The notes: a model not told the origin generated them from the letters alone. Shown: positions 1 through 6,573, counted from the first letter of the stretch. The stretch is 7,382 nucleotides of DNA from Hyphomicrobiales bacterium (GCA_003164825.1 PLUH01000178.1:15078-22459), one strand, 5' to 3'. Numbers and translations: made by a program.

Positions 1-227
1 AGCTTGCCGGCGCGGATCAGCGATCCCGCGACCTCGAAGATGCGGCGATGAATTTCCTCGACGAAATGCTCGCTTCTGAGGAAATCCGAGACGCGGTCGA
101 ATGCGTCATTGTTGATCAGGATCGCGCCGAGCAGCGCCTGTTCGGCCTCGAGGTTGTGCGGCGGCGTGCGATAGGAGCGCTCTTGCGGCTGCGTCTGGCG
201 CTGCGCGAATTGTTCGATCGTCGCCAT
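1..227 (-). CDS. dnaB: Replicative DNA helicase DnaB, N-terminal fragment (cut by window edge)
   Basis: DnaB is the hexameric ATP-driven helicase that unwinds DNA at the replication fork and recruits primase. Only the first 75 residues are present. Reading from an ATG at 227, a short polar leader of about 20 residues is followed by the DnaB N-domain hallmark PPHNLEAEQALLGAIL (about residues 22-37). Then come NNDAFDRVSDFL, an HF.EEIHRRIFE helix and AGSLIRAGK, which match the helical N-terminal collar domain. The RecA-like ATPase domain lies beyond the left edge, so the Walker motifs cannot be checked. The frame is open throughout. The gene lies downstream of, and in the same direction as, the flavoprotein gene, but the gap of about 220 bases with a promoter-like element suggests its own transcription start. 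Confidence 0.93.
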   Translation of the reverse strand, partial: MATIEQFAQRQTQPQERSYRTPPHNLEAEQALLGAILINNDAFDRVSDFLRSEHFVEEIHRRIFEVAGSLIRAGK

Positions 228-287
228 GGGTGCGGGGCGTCTCTCTAGTGAGGGGCGGACGCTAAGACACGCTGAACGACTCACACA

Positions 288-297
288 CGATAAGACA
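288..297 (-). repeat. TGTCTTATCG motif, dnaB upstream copy
   Basis: This is an exact match to the motif upstream of atpI and overlaps the possible dnaB -10. A related GTGTCTTA lies at 263-270; that 8-mer is also part of the atpI copy (6698-6705). Confidence 0.35.
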
Positions 298-319
298 TAT
301 CCGCGGACTGCGGCGACAA
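290..319 (-). promoter_or_regulatory. Possible dnaB promoter
   Basis: On the minus strand, TTGTCG (314-319) and TCTTAT (290-295) are separated by 18 bases and lie 60-90 bases upstream of the dnaB ATG. They loosely resemble -35 and -10 hexamers. GANTC sites (GACTC at 278-282, GAGTC at 321-325) sit on either side; in many Alphaproteobacteria GANTC is methylated by CcrM. This is pattern matching only, and the -10 match is weak. Confidence 0.28.
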
Positions 320-450
320 CGAGTCACCCTTGCTCCCAAACGAGACCGGCCGCTAGAGCGAAGGCGGCGACGAGCGATGAAAAAAAAGAAGAGCGGGGAG
401 AATCGCGATGCTATCTTGACGCGCGCCTCGCGCCGGTCCGCACACGCGTT

Positions 451-1422
451 TCAAGCGCAGACGCGCTTTTTCGCCTCGGCGTATTCGCGCGCGAGCCGCG
501 CGACGAGTTCGGCGACCGGTTGCACGGATTTGACGGCGCCGATGCCTTGGCCGCTTCCCCAGATGTCGCGCCACGCCTTGGCTTCCTTGACTTCTGACGA
601 GCCTCGGGACGTGAAATTCATCGCCTTGGTGTCCCCCTGCGGGAGAGCGTCCGGGTCGAGCCCGGACTTGACGATCGAGGGCCTCAGATAGTTGCCGAAT
701 ATGCCGGTGAAGTAGGTCGACCCGATGATGTCGGAGGCGTCGCCGCTGACGATCGCCTGCTTATACTCGTCGATCGCGCGCGCTTCGGGCGTGGCGACAA
801 AAGCCGTGCCGATATAGGCGAGATCGGCGCCCATCACCTGGGCTGCGAGAACAGCCCGCCCGGTGGCGATCGCGCCGGAGAGCAGCAGGGGTCCCTCGAA
901 CCAGGCGCGGATGTCCTGGACGAGCGCGAACGGCGAGGTCGAGCCGGCATGGCCGCCGGCGCCTGCGGCGACCGCGATCAACCCGTCGGCGCCCTTTTCG
1001 ATCGCCTTGTGGGCGAAGCGGTTGTTGATGATGTCGTGCAGCGTCAGCCCGCCATAGCCGTGCACGGCCGCATTGACGTCCTCGCGGGCGCCGAGCGACG
1101 TGATGACGATCGGCGCCTTCCACTTGACCGTCAGCGCCATATCCTCTTCGAGCCGCGCGTTGGACTTGTGGACGATCTGGTTGACCGCGAATGGGGCGGA
1201 GGGACGTTCCGGATGGGCGCGATCATGCGCGGCCAGCGCCTCGGTGATTTCGTGCAGCCATTCGTCGAGCTGGGAAATGGGGCGGGCGTTGAGGGCGGGA
1301 AAAGCGCCGATGATTCCGGCCTTGCATTGGGCGATCACCAGCGCCGGATGCGAGATGATGAACAACGGCGCGCCGACGACGGGCAATCGCAGGTTGTCTT
1401 TAAGAACGTTCGGCAACGCCAT
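451..1422 (-). CDS. Nitronate monooxygenase / 2-nitropropane dioxygenase family FMN protein
   Basis: This is a predicted cytoplasmic TIM-barrel flavoprotein of the NPD-like family, whose characterised members oxidise alkyl nitronates using FMN and O2. From the ATG at 1422 it is 323 residues. Visible landmarks are the N-terminal LRLPVVGAPLFIISHP strand (11-26), AGIIGAFPALNAR (35-47), the AAGAGGHAG loop with the family's catalytic-type His158, the phosphate-binding segment SGAIATGRAV (182-191), GADLAYIGTAFVATPEA (198-214) and the late W.SGQG.GAV element (288-297). The frame stays open to a non-ATG codon at 1533, but homology begins at MALPNVL. A second candidate ATG at 1458 (12 residues longer) has a GGAAG ribosome-site-like sequence upstream, so the start is not settled. 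Many members of this family have unknown substrates, so the reaction is a family-level call. The rlmJ stop is 130 bases upstream. Confidence 0.87.
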   Translation of the reverse strand: MALPNVLKDNLRLPVVGAPLFIISHPALVIAQCKAGIIGAFPALNARPISQLDEWLHEITEALAAHDRAHPERPSAPFAVNQIVHKSNARLEEDMALTVKWKAPIVITSLGAREDVNAAVHGYGGLTLHDIINNRFAHKAIEKGADGLIAVAAGAGGHAGSTSPFALVQDIRAWFEGPLLLSGAIATGRAVLAAQVMGADLAYIGTAFVATPEARAIDEYKQAIVSGDASDIIGSTYFTGIFGNYLRPSIVKSGLDPDALPQGDTKAMNFTSRGSSEVKEAKAWRDIWGSGQGIGAVKSVQPVAELVARLAREYAEAKKRVCA

Positions 1423-1552
1423 CGATGTCCCCGGGATCAGCCGGTCCTTCGCGACCATGGGCGCTTCCGATCCGCGTCCACTCACGATCCATGCAATCGT
1501 TCGCACATAAACCGAATGAGGCGGCGCGGGCAAGGCCGTGGACGCAGCGCAT

Positions 1553-2416
1553 TCACTTCGGCTCCGTCACCCAATCGCAAAGTTGCTTTCCGCCTTCGCC
1601 GCGACCGAGCGTGTGCGCCAGCCACGGCAGCAGCGTCCGCGCTTCGCCGACGAGCGGGTGCGGCGGATTGACAACGAGAAGCCCTGCGCGCGTGAGCGGC
1701 TCTTGGCCATGGGCGCCGATCGGCCCAGGGCCAATGTCAAGTTCGAGTCGCAAGACATTTGGCGCGCCGAGCGCGGCGACCGCATTGAGAAAACGGGCGT
1801 CGTCTCGAGCGTCGCGGATCGGACGCCAGGCGACGTAAGCCCCGGTCGGCCATTTGCGCAGCGCCCGCTCGAGAGCGTGCACGATGCCGCCGGCTTCGCC
1901 GGGCGCCTCGAACGGGGGGTCGATCAGGATGACGCCGCGCCGCTCCTTGGGCGGCAGGTAGGCGTTGAGCGCGACATAGCCGTCCGTACTGACGATGCTG
2001 AGCCGCCTGTCGCGCCCCAGCGCGGCGATCAACGCCTCGCGTTCGTCCGGGCTCGCTTCGCAGAGCGCGATACGATCCTGCGCCCGCATGAGGGTCTGGG
2101 CGATCGCCGGCGACCCCGGATAGGCGACCGGCCGGCCTTCGGCGTCGTGCGGACCGACGGCTTGAAGATAGGGGCGCAAGAGCTCCCCGACGGGCGCCGG
2201 CGGGCGCGCCATCAGGACACGCGCGATCCCCTCGCGCCATTCCGGCGAGCGCCGCGCCTGGTCGCCCGATAGATCATATCGGCCCGCCCCGGCGTGGGTG
2301 TCGATGAAGCGGAACGGCGCCTCCTTGTGCATGAGGTGAACAAGGATGCGCGCGAGGACCGCGTGTTTGAGGACGTCGGAGAAACTGCCGGCATGAAAGG
2401 CGTGGCGGTAGTTCAC
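1553..2416 (-). CDS. rlmJ: 23S rRNA (adenine(2030)-N6)-methyltransferase RlmJ
   Basis: RlmJ uses S-adenosylmethionine to methylate N6 of A2030 in 23S rRNA (E. coli numbering). The protein is 287 residues, close to E. coli RlmJ. The N-terminus MNYRHAFHAGSFSDVLKH is the family signature. DTHAGAGRYDLS (39-50) is the SAM-binding loop, AYPGSP (98-103) is conserved, IDPPFE (165-170) is the catalytic DPP[YF] motif of N6-adenine methyltransferases, and NPPHPL with LPWL (250-265) ends the fold. It starts with GTG at 2416. No convincing Shine-Dalgarno sequence precedes it, but the family N-terminus begins exactly here. The gene follows the RNase T2 gene by 47 bases, so co-transcription is possible. Older annotations may call this family a competence protein (ComJ/YhiR). 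Confidence 0.95.
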   Translation of the reverse strand: MNYRHAFHAGSFSDVLKHAVLARILVHLMHKEAPFRFIDTHAGAGRYDLSGDQARRSPEWREGIARVLMARPPAPVGELLRPYLQAVGPHDAEGRPVAYPGSPAIAQTLMRAQDRIALCEASPDEREALIAALGRDRRLSIVSTDGYVALNAYLPPKERRGVILIDPPFEAPGEAGGIVHALERALRKWPTGAYVAWRPIRDARDDARFLNAVAALGAPNVLRLELDIGPGPIGAHGQEPLTRAGLLVVNPPHPLVGEARTLLPWLAHTLGRGEGGKQLCDWVTEPK

Positions 2417-2463
2417 GATCGAGAAACCCGGTCCAATCCCGGCCCGAAACGGCGCCGCGCCCG

Positions 2464-3129
2464 TCAGCGCACCGGCGCGACCGCGATCGAGCCGCGCTGG
2501 CAGCTGTGGCGGGCGACCTTGCGGCAGATTGCGTAGGACGAGAGATCCTTCGCGATGCAGAAGCGGACGTCGATCAGTTCGCCGTTGCTGCAGGTCACCG
2601 CCATGTTGTCGGGATGCAAATTGGCGTTCGCCGCCATGAAGGCCTGCTCGATGTCGCCGGGGGAAAGATGCAATGGCTGGTGCGGGGCTTGCAGAATTGC
2701 GGGGATGGCCAGCCGTTGGCGCACGTTGCGCACGGTGGCGAAATAGTCATGCGCGCTCAAGCCCGTGCAGGTTCCGTGCTTGCGGTATTCGTAGGCCGCG
2801 AGGTTATCATTTGGGTAGAGGCCATGTTCGTCGGCCAGATCGGCGGGCGAGGCGTCCTGGCCCTGGCAGGCCTCGGGGTTCGGGCGGTAATCGTTGTCTG
2901 GCCATAAGCCGTGGACGACGAAGCCGTCACCCGACCCGACCGCGCACTCCGGCGACGACGTGTCCTGACCGCCGAGGTCGCAGAAGCCCGGGGCCCAGGA
3001 CAGGGTCATCACGTAATAGTCGAACGGCGTGCTCGCGACCGGGGGAGCGGCGGCCTGGGCGATGGCCGCCATCGGCGCGCCGATCAGGGCAAGCACGAAA
3101 CTGATGACTTTGACCGCTCGCCGCGACAT
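2464..3129 (-). CDS. Secreted ribonuclease T2 family protein
   Basis: RNase T2 enzymes cleave single-stranded RNA through a 2',3'-cyclic phosphate intermediate; bacterial members such as E. coli RNase I are periplasmic. The 221-residue protein has a signal peptide (basic MSRRAVK, hydrophobic 8-22, likely cleavage after AIAQA near residue 26). Both catalytic segments are intact: FVVHGLWPD with His73, and YEYRKHGTC with Glu114, Lys117 and His118. Eight cysteines (50, 62, 88, 121, 180, 191, 202, 210) would allow four disulphides, which fits an exported enzyme. The ATG at 3129 is preceded by a GGGGTG ribosome-site-like stretch. It lies 29 bases downstream of another exported protein gene, so the two are probably one transcript. 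It may scavenge nucleotides from extracellular RNA; that role is inferred from the family. Confidence 0.93.
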   Translation of the reverse strand: MSRRAVKVISFVLALIGAPMAAIAQAAAPPVASTPFDYYVMTLSWAPGFCDLGGQDTSSPECAVGSGDGFVVHGLWPDNDYRPNPEACQGQDASPADLADEHGLYPNDNLAAYEYRKHGTCTGLSAHDYFATVRNVRQRLAIPAILQAPHQPLHLSPGDIEQAFMAANANLHPDNMAVTCSNGELIDVRFCIAKDLSSYAICRKVARHSCQRGSIAVAPVR

Positions 3130-3158
3130 CGCGCACCCCGCTGCCGGCTCGCGTCAGC

Positions 3159-3680
3159 CTAGTTCGGCGCTTTCAGGCCATATTGGCTGAGCCATTTGTA
3201 CTCGCCGATCTCGCGCTCGATGATCGGGCGAAGGGTGCTGCAGGCGGGCGCGTAGGCGAAGTTCGGGTCGAGGCCGACCACGCACCATTCGACGCCCCAG
3301 GTCGCTCCGAGGATGCCGAAAGCTGACACGACATTATAGATAACCGTTCGCTCCTTCGAGTCGCTCATCGCGGCGCGTGCAATGCAAAAGCGACGCGGGA
3401 TATAGGCAAGGCCGTTCGACCGGAAACCGATTTCGCGCACGCGGTCGAAGCCGGAGATTGCGAGCTGCGAGTTCCAGAACTCCTGCTGCGTCTGACCAAA
3501 CCGGCCGCTGATCGTCGACAGCACGCCGCCGTCGTCGCAAGTCGGCATGTTGGCGAAAAACGGCGCCCAGCGCGCCTCGGCCGGGACGTCGTATTGATTG
3601 AGCTCGGCCGGGCCGCCCCCGGCGCGGGCAACGCCGTTGAGAAGGAGAAAGGCCAAAAGACCGAAGATCGCTCTGTTCAA
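3159..3680 (-). CDS. Exported protein of unknown function, four cysteines
   Basis: I do not recognise a characterised family, though the sequence resembles hypothetical proteins I recall from Hyphomicrobiales. It is 173 residues with a clear signal peptide (MNRAIFGLLAFLLLNGVARA, cleavage likely after Ala20). The mature part has four cysteines (48, 99, 133, 147), enough for two disulphides, and is rich in aromatics. Its most distinctive stretches are FDRVREIGFRSNGLAYIPRRFC (78-99) and WGVEWCVVGLD (128-138). No transmembrane segment is evident after the signal, and no catalytic motif is visible. It starts with TTG at 3680; a strong purine-rich ribosome site supports this start. The RNase T2 gene follows after 29 bases, suggesting the two proteins share a compartment and possibly a process. 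Confidence 0.82.
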   Translation of the reverse strand: MNRAIFGLLAFLLLNGVARAGGGPAELNQYDVPAEARWAPFFANMPTCDDGGVLSTISGRFGQTQQEFWNSQLAISGFDRVREIGFRSNGLAYIPRRFCIARAAMSDSKERTVIYNVVSAFGILGATWGVEWCVVGLDPNFAYAPACSTLRPIIEREIGEYKWLSQYGLKAPN

Positions 3681-3688
3681 CGCGGTTG

Positions 3689-3697
3689 CTCCCCTCC
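3689..3697 (-). promoter_or_regulatory. Strong ribosome binding site supporting a TTG start
   Basis: GGAGGGGAG lies eight bases upstream of the TTG at 3680. Together with the signal peptide that begins immediately at this codon, it decides the start of the unknown exported protein. There is no in-frame ATG near enough to compete. Confidence 0.7.
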
Positions 3698-3732
3698 GGC
3701 GGACCTAGCCCCTGCCGGCGCACGAATCTTGG

Positions 3733-3754
3733 CGGGCCGCCACAATGAGGCCCG
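3733..3754 (-). repeat. GC-rich inverted repeat downstream of the atp operon
   Basis: CGGGCC (3733-3738) and GGCCCG (3749-3754) can form a six-pair GC stem with a ten-base loop, about 75-95 bases past the atpF stop. No U-run follows on the minus strand, so it is not a standard intrinsic terminator. It could still stabilise the 3' end of the atp mRNA. The rest of the 148-base gap (3681-3828) shows only a weak TTGATT/CATTGT promoter-like pair that overlaps this hairpin. Confidence 0.25.
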
Positions 3755-3828
3755 GCGACCGGCAAATCAAGCGTCGGCGCTGAAACCTCGCCTTGCGGCT
3801 TCACACGCCCGGGGCTCCGACCCGCGCG

Positions 3829-4314
3829 TCAAGAGAGGCGGTTCTTGAGGTCGCCAATTTCGCGTCCCACGAGATCGGCGCCGGCGGGGCCGTGCATCTG
3901 GTCGGTGAGAACGATTTCCGCCGCCTTGGCCGCATGATCCGCCGCGGCGGCGCGGACCTCCGCGGTCGCCTGGGCTTCGGCGAGAGCGATCTTATCCTCG
4001 GCCTGCTTGGTGCGCCGGGCAATGAATTCCTTCAAGCGCTCGGCGGCCTCAATGGCCAACTGCTCGGCCTGGGCGCGCGCCTCGGCGACGATTGCTGCGG
4101 CGTTGGCTTCCGCTTCGGCGGTCTTCTTCTCGAAGCTCGCCAGCAGCGCGGTCGCCTCGTCGCGCAACTTCGCCGCCTGGGCAAGTTCGGCCGCGATCGC
4201 TTCGCCGCGCGCATCGAGCGCCTTAAGAACAATGCGATGGGCGCCGAAATAGACGAGGACGCCAACGAAGACGAGGAACCCGAGAAGGACGAAAAATTCC
4301 GCGTCGAATTCCAT
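3829..4314 (-). CDS. atpF: F0F1 ATP synthase subunit b
   Basis: Subunit b is one half of the peripheral stalk that holds F1 against the F0 rotor. The protein is 161 residues. One N-terminal membrane helix (about 6-26, EFFVLLGFLVFVGVLVYFGA) is followed by HRIVLKALDARGEAIAAEL, a b-subunit junction, and then a long Ala/Glu/Lys-rich helix to about residue 135 (dimeric coiled-coil stalk). The usual start is ATG at 4314, which overlaps the stop of the upstream b' gene by one base (TGATG) and so is probably translationally coupled. A GTG one codon earlier is possible, but a GGAG site is better spaced for the ATG. It is the last gene of the F0 cluster here. The long helix contains no gaps or stops. 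Confidence 0.93.
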   Translation of the reverse strand: MEFDAEFFVLLGFLVFVGVLVYFGAHRIVLKALDARGEAIAAELAQAAKLRDEATALLASFEKKTAEAEANAAAIVAEARAQAEQLAIEAAERLKEFIARRTKQAEDKIALAEAQATAEVRAAAADHAAKAAEIVLTDQMHGPAGADLVGREIGDLKNRLS

Positions 4315-4889
4315 CACGCGGCTCCGCTGAGCGACTTGACCGAATTGACTGCGGCGGTGACCGCCGCCGGATCAGCCGGGCGTCCCGCCAGACGCTCGAC
4401 GATCGCCGCGGCAGCCTCGCGCGCGACCTCGACGACATTGGACATCGCCTCGGAACGCGTCGCCGCGATCTCGCGCTCGGCGGCGGCCAGTTTGGCCGCG
4501 AGCTCGTCCTCGAGCACCTTACGCTTGGCCTGGGCGTCGGCCGCAGCGGCGTCGCGCGCCGCCTGGGCCACGGTCTGCGCCTTCGCGCGCGCCTCGGCCA
4601 ATGTCTTTTCATGCGCCGCCGCGGCGGCGTCGGCCCGCTGCTGCATCGCCGTCGCCTCGTCGAGGTCGCGCGCGATTTGGGCCTTGCGGCCGTCGATCAC
4701 CGCCCCGAGCTGCGGCAAGCCGCGCTTGGACATGTACCAATAGAGGAACCCGAAGGCGATCGCGAGCCAGACGAGCTGCGAGGGAAACGTGCTCGGGTCG
4801 AACGGCGGGAAGTTCGAATGCGCGCCGCCTTCCTGGCCGACCTGCGTCTGAGTCGTGTCGGTGGGCGTTGATTGCGCGGGCTGTGCCAT
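4314..4889 (-). CDS. atpG: F0F1 ATP synthase subunit b' (second b-type subunit)
   Basis: Subunit b' pairs with b as a heterodimeric stalk in photosynthetic bacteria and Alphaproteobacteria; atpF' and atpF2 are other names in use. The protein is 191 residues from the ATG. An unstructured Thr/Gln-rich N-terminus (1-25) is followed by FPPFDPSTFPSQLVWLAIAF, typical of b', and a membrane helix (about 34-53). GLPQLGAVIDGRKAQIARDLDEA (57-79) comes next and is followed by a long Ala-rich coiled coil. A GTG directly before the ATG (4892) could serve as a start, but AAGGG is better placed for the ATG. It lies 71 bases downstream of atpE and overlaps atpF by one base. Confidence 0.92.
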   Translation of the reverse strand: MAQPAQSTPTDTTQTQVGQEGGAHSNFPPFDPSTFPSQLVWLAIAFGFLYWYMSKRGLPQLGAVIDGRKAQIARDLDEATAMQQRADAAAAAHEKTLAEARAKAQTVAQAARDAAAADAQAKRKVLEDELAAKLAAAEREIAATRSEAMSNVVEVAREAAAAIVERLAGRPADPAAVTAAVNSVKSLSGAA

Positions 4890-4911
4890 CACGGACCCTT
4901 ACGAACCGGGT

Positions 4912-4928
4912 AGGCGCCGCATGCGCCT
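4912..4928 (-). repeat. Small hairpin between atpE and the b' gene
   Basis: AGGCGC and GCGCCT form a six-pair stem with a five-base loop in the atpE-b' mRNA spacer. The loop contains an ATG opening a seven-codon reading frame that ends (TAA, 4899-4901) inside the b' ribosome site. The element may protect the atpE message or temper b' translation; that is inference. Confidence 0.35.
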
Positions 4929-4960
4929 TCCCTTCGGGCATCAGAACGAAGTCTCAAGCC

Positions 4961-5200
4961 TCAGACCGCGAACAGCAACAGGAACGCGATCAGAAGGGCG
5001 AAAATGCCCAAGGCCTCGGTCACCGCGAAGCCAAAGATCAGACGGCCGAACTGACCTTCGACCGCCGACGGATTGCGCAGCGCGCCGTTCAGGAACTGGC
5101 CGAACAGCGTGCCGACGCCAATGCCGGCGGCCCCCGTTCCGATGGCGGCGAGGCCCGCGCCGACGTACTTTGCGGCGATGGCAAGCTCATGCGGTTCCAT
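4961..5200 (-). CDS. atpE: F0F1 ATP synthase subunit c (proton-carrying ring)
   Basis: Subunit c forms the rotor ring in the membrane and carries protons on a conserved carboxylate. The protein is 79 residues, normal for the family. Two membrane helices are present (about 10-36 and 53-77). The first has the glycine-rich GTGAAGIGVG packing motif (21-30). The cytoplasmic loop contains Arg42-Asn43-Pro44, the RNP version of the usual R(Q/N)P turn. The proton-binding Glu62 sits in FAVTEALGIF. No extra sodium-type ligand pattern is apparent, so proton coupling is expected. The ATG at 5200 has a near-consensus AAGGAG site, the best in the operon, which suits a subunit needed in many copies. Confidence 0.97.
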   Translation of the reverse strand: MEPHELAIAAKYVGAGLAAIGTGAAGIGVGTLFGQFLNGALRNPSAVEGQFGRLIFGFAVTEALGIFALLIAFLLLFAV

Positions 5201-5206
5201 TTGTGA

Positions 5207-5212
5207 CTCCTT
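5207..5212 (-). promoter_or_regulatory. Strong ribosome binding site of atpE
   Basis: AAGGAG lies six bases before the atpE ATG. It is markedly closer to consensus than the sites of the neighbouring atp genes, which fits the higher copy number of subunit c. Confidence 0.75.
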
Positions 5213-5217
5213 GGTAC

Positions 5218-5229
5218 GCCTCTAGAGGC
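5218..5229 (-). repeat. 12-base perfect palindrome ahead of atpE
   Basis: GCCTCTAGAGGC is a perfect palindrome six bases upstream of the atpE ribosome site. As RNA it could form only a four-pair stem with a CTAG loop. It lies in a relatively AT-rich 57-base spacer between atpB and atpE. Confidence 0.35.
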
Positions 5230-5257
5230 TTTAGAAGCTTTGCGATTGATCGGAAGG

Positions 5258-6028
5258 TTAGTGGCCGCCGGGGTGGAGTGCGTCGTTGAGATACATGCAA
5301 GTCAACATCGCGAACACGTACGCTTGCAGGAAGGCGACGAGCAGCTCGAGGGCGAAGAGCCCGATCGTCATTAAGAAGGGCAGCACCGCGAACGCCTTGA
5401 ACAGAGCGCCGGCTCCGAGCAGCATCACGACGAAGCTGCCGAACACGTTGAGAGTGATATGGCCGGCGAGCATGTTGGCGAACAAGCGCACCGAATGGCT
5501 GACCGGGCGCACGAAGAAGGAAAAAATCTCGATCGCCACCACCAGCGGCAGGATGTAGATCGGCACGTCGGGCGGCACGAACACTTTGAAGAAATGCAGT
5601 CCGTGATCCTTGATCCCAACGATCACCACGGTGAAGAACACAAGAAGCGCAAACGCGGCCGTGACGATGATCTGGCTTGTCACCGTGAACGAGTAGGGGA
5701 TGATGCCAATCAGATTGCAGATCACAATGAAGAAAAAGATGCAGAAGACCAGCGGGAAGAACCGCATCCCGGCCTCGCCCGCGGCCGAGCGGACCATGCC
5801 GGCGATGAACTCGTAAGCCATTTCGGCCATGGCCTGCATCCGGCCGGGCACGCCTGAGCCGCCGCGCGCGCCGAGCGCGACCAGAAGGCAGGCAAGCGCG
5901 ACCGCCAGCAGCATATAGAGGCCAGAATTGGTCAGTGAGACGTCGTGGCCCGCGACTTGAATCGAGACGACCGGATGCAGGGCAAATTGGTGGATCGGAT
6001 CAATCGCCGGTCCAGACTCTGTCGCCAC
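5258..6028 (-). CDS. atpB: F0F1 ATP synthase subunit a
   Basis: Subunit a provides the two proton half-channels facing the c-ring. The protein is 256 residues with an N-terminal IDPIHQFALHP stretch and several membrane helices (about 34-53, 91-114, 118-139, 155-174, 193-213 and 217-245). The essential arginine is Arg181 in SHSVRLFANMLAGH, equivalent to E. coli Arg210. Gln235 in LQAYVF matches E. coli Gln252. His190 and Glu228 occupy the positions of E. coli Glu219 and His245, the swapped arrangement known from mitochondria. The start is GTG at 6028, five bases after the atpI stop. A GAGGA about nine bases upstream, inside the last atpI codons, probably serves as ribosome site. Confidence 0.96.
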   Translation of the reverse strand: MATESGPAIDPIHQFALHPVVSIQVAGHDVSLTNSGLYMLLAVALACLLVALGARGGSGVPGRMQAMAEMAYEFIAGMVRSAAGEAGMRFFPLVFCIFFFIVICNLIGIIPYSFTVTSQIIVTAAFALLVFFTVVIVGIKDHGLHFFKVFVPPDVPIYILPLVVAIEIFSFFVRPVSHSVRLFANMLAGHITLNVFGSFVVMLLGAGALFKAFAVLPFLMTIGLFALELLVAFLQAYVFAMLTCMYLNDALHPGGH

Positions 6029-6033
6029 GTCCT

Positions 6034-6498
6034 CTAGTCCTCGTCGTCGTCCGCCCCGTCGGCGGCTCCGCGCCCCCCCAACGAGGCGTCCCGTCCGGCT
6101 CCGGAAGCCGAACGCCGCACGTCTTTATCCGGCGAGTCCGTGCGAGACAAGGGCGAATTGCGGGTCAATGACGCCCGTTTGGGCGAAGTCAGCCGAATCA
6201 CGTTCCAGACCGCCGCCGCGACGCCAAGCATGAAAAACACAATCAGAAACGCAGGATTGGTGCCGAGCGCGCGATCGAGAGCCCAGCCGATGCCCAGGCC
6301 GACGATGACCGCCGAGACGAACTCGCTGCCGGCGCGCAGGCCAAGCGACATCGCCGACCCCGCGCCGTCGGGCTTGGCCTCCCGCTTTGGGCCGGGCGCG
6401 GGAGGCGGCGCGGCCCGACCTTTCAGTTCGCTCGACAGCCGATCCAGGCGCGCGCGCAGCGCGGCCGGGTCGTCGCGATCTCCGGGGTCCGAACCCAT
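6034..6498 (-). CDS. atpI: F0F1 ATP synthase accessory subunit I (AtpI)
   Basis: AtpI assists assembly of the c-ring and in some species is linked to Mg2+ uptake; it is not a structural part of the finished enzyme. The protein is 154 residues from ATG 6498. A charged N-terminal helix (9-27, LRARLDRLSSELK) and a Pro/Ala linker are followed by two membrane helices (about 58-76 and 83-101). These carry the family signature SLGLRAGSEFVSAVIVGLGI, then GWALDRALGTNP (71-82). A polar, low-complexity tail of about 50 residues (104-154) ends in the acidic DDDED. The frame remains open upstream as far as 6873, but the upstream part does not look like AtpI. GGAGGG nine bases before this ATG supports the chosen start. 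First gene of the atp cluster. Confidence 0.9.
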   Translation of the reverse strand: MGSDPGDRDDPAALRARLDRLSSELKGRAAPPPAPGPKREAKPDGAGSAMSLGLRAGSEFVSAVIVGLGIGWALDRALGTNPAFLIVFFMLGVAAAVWNVIRLTSPKRASLTRNSPLSRTDSPDKDVRRSASGAGRDASLGGRGAADGADDDED

Positions 6499-6573
6499 GG
6501 CCTCAAGCCCTCCCTCTGAAGCGAAGAGGTCGAAGAAATCGCGCGCGGAGTCAAATGGGGGCCCTCCGACACC

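Noticed and set aside
377..450. T-rich run on the minus strand (379-387) as terminator of the NPD gene
   Set aside because: No stable stem lies directly before the run; the nearest GC-rich inverted repeat is too short and about 35 bases away.
1423..1533. Longer N-terminus for the NPD-family protein, from 1533
   Set aside because: The first codon at 1533 would be TTG and the extra residues do not resemble the family; homology begins at 1422. The ATG at 1458 remains a minor alternative.
1505..1533. TTGCCC/TTATGT promoter-like pair upstream of the NPD gene
   Set aside because: Spacing is 17 bases but the -10 matches poorly; too weak to annotate.
949..1671. Plus-strand open frame over the NPD gene
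   Set aside because: Shadow of the minus-strand coding region; no recognisable domain and Arg-rich composition.
3793..4743. Long plus-strand open frame over the b and b' genes
   Set aside because: It is the mirror of Ala-rich coiled-coil genes with strong codon bias; the minus-strand proteins are clearly real.
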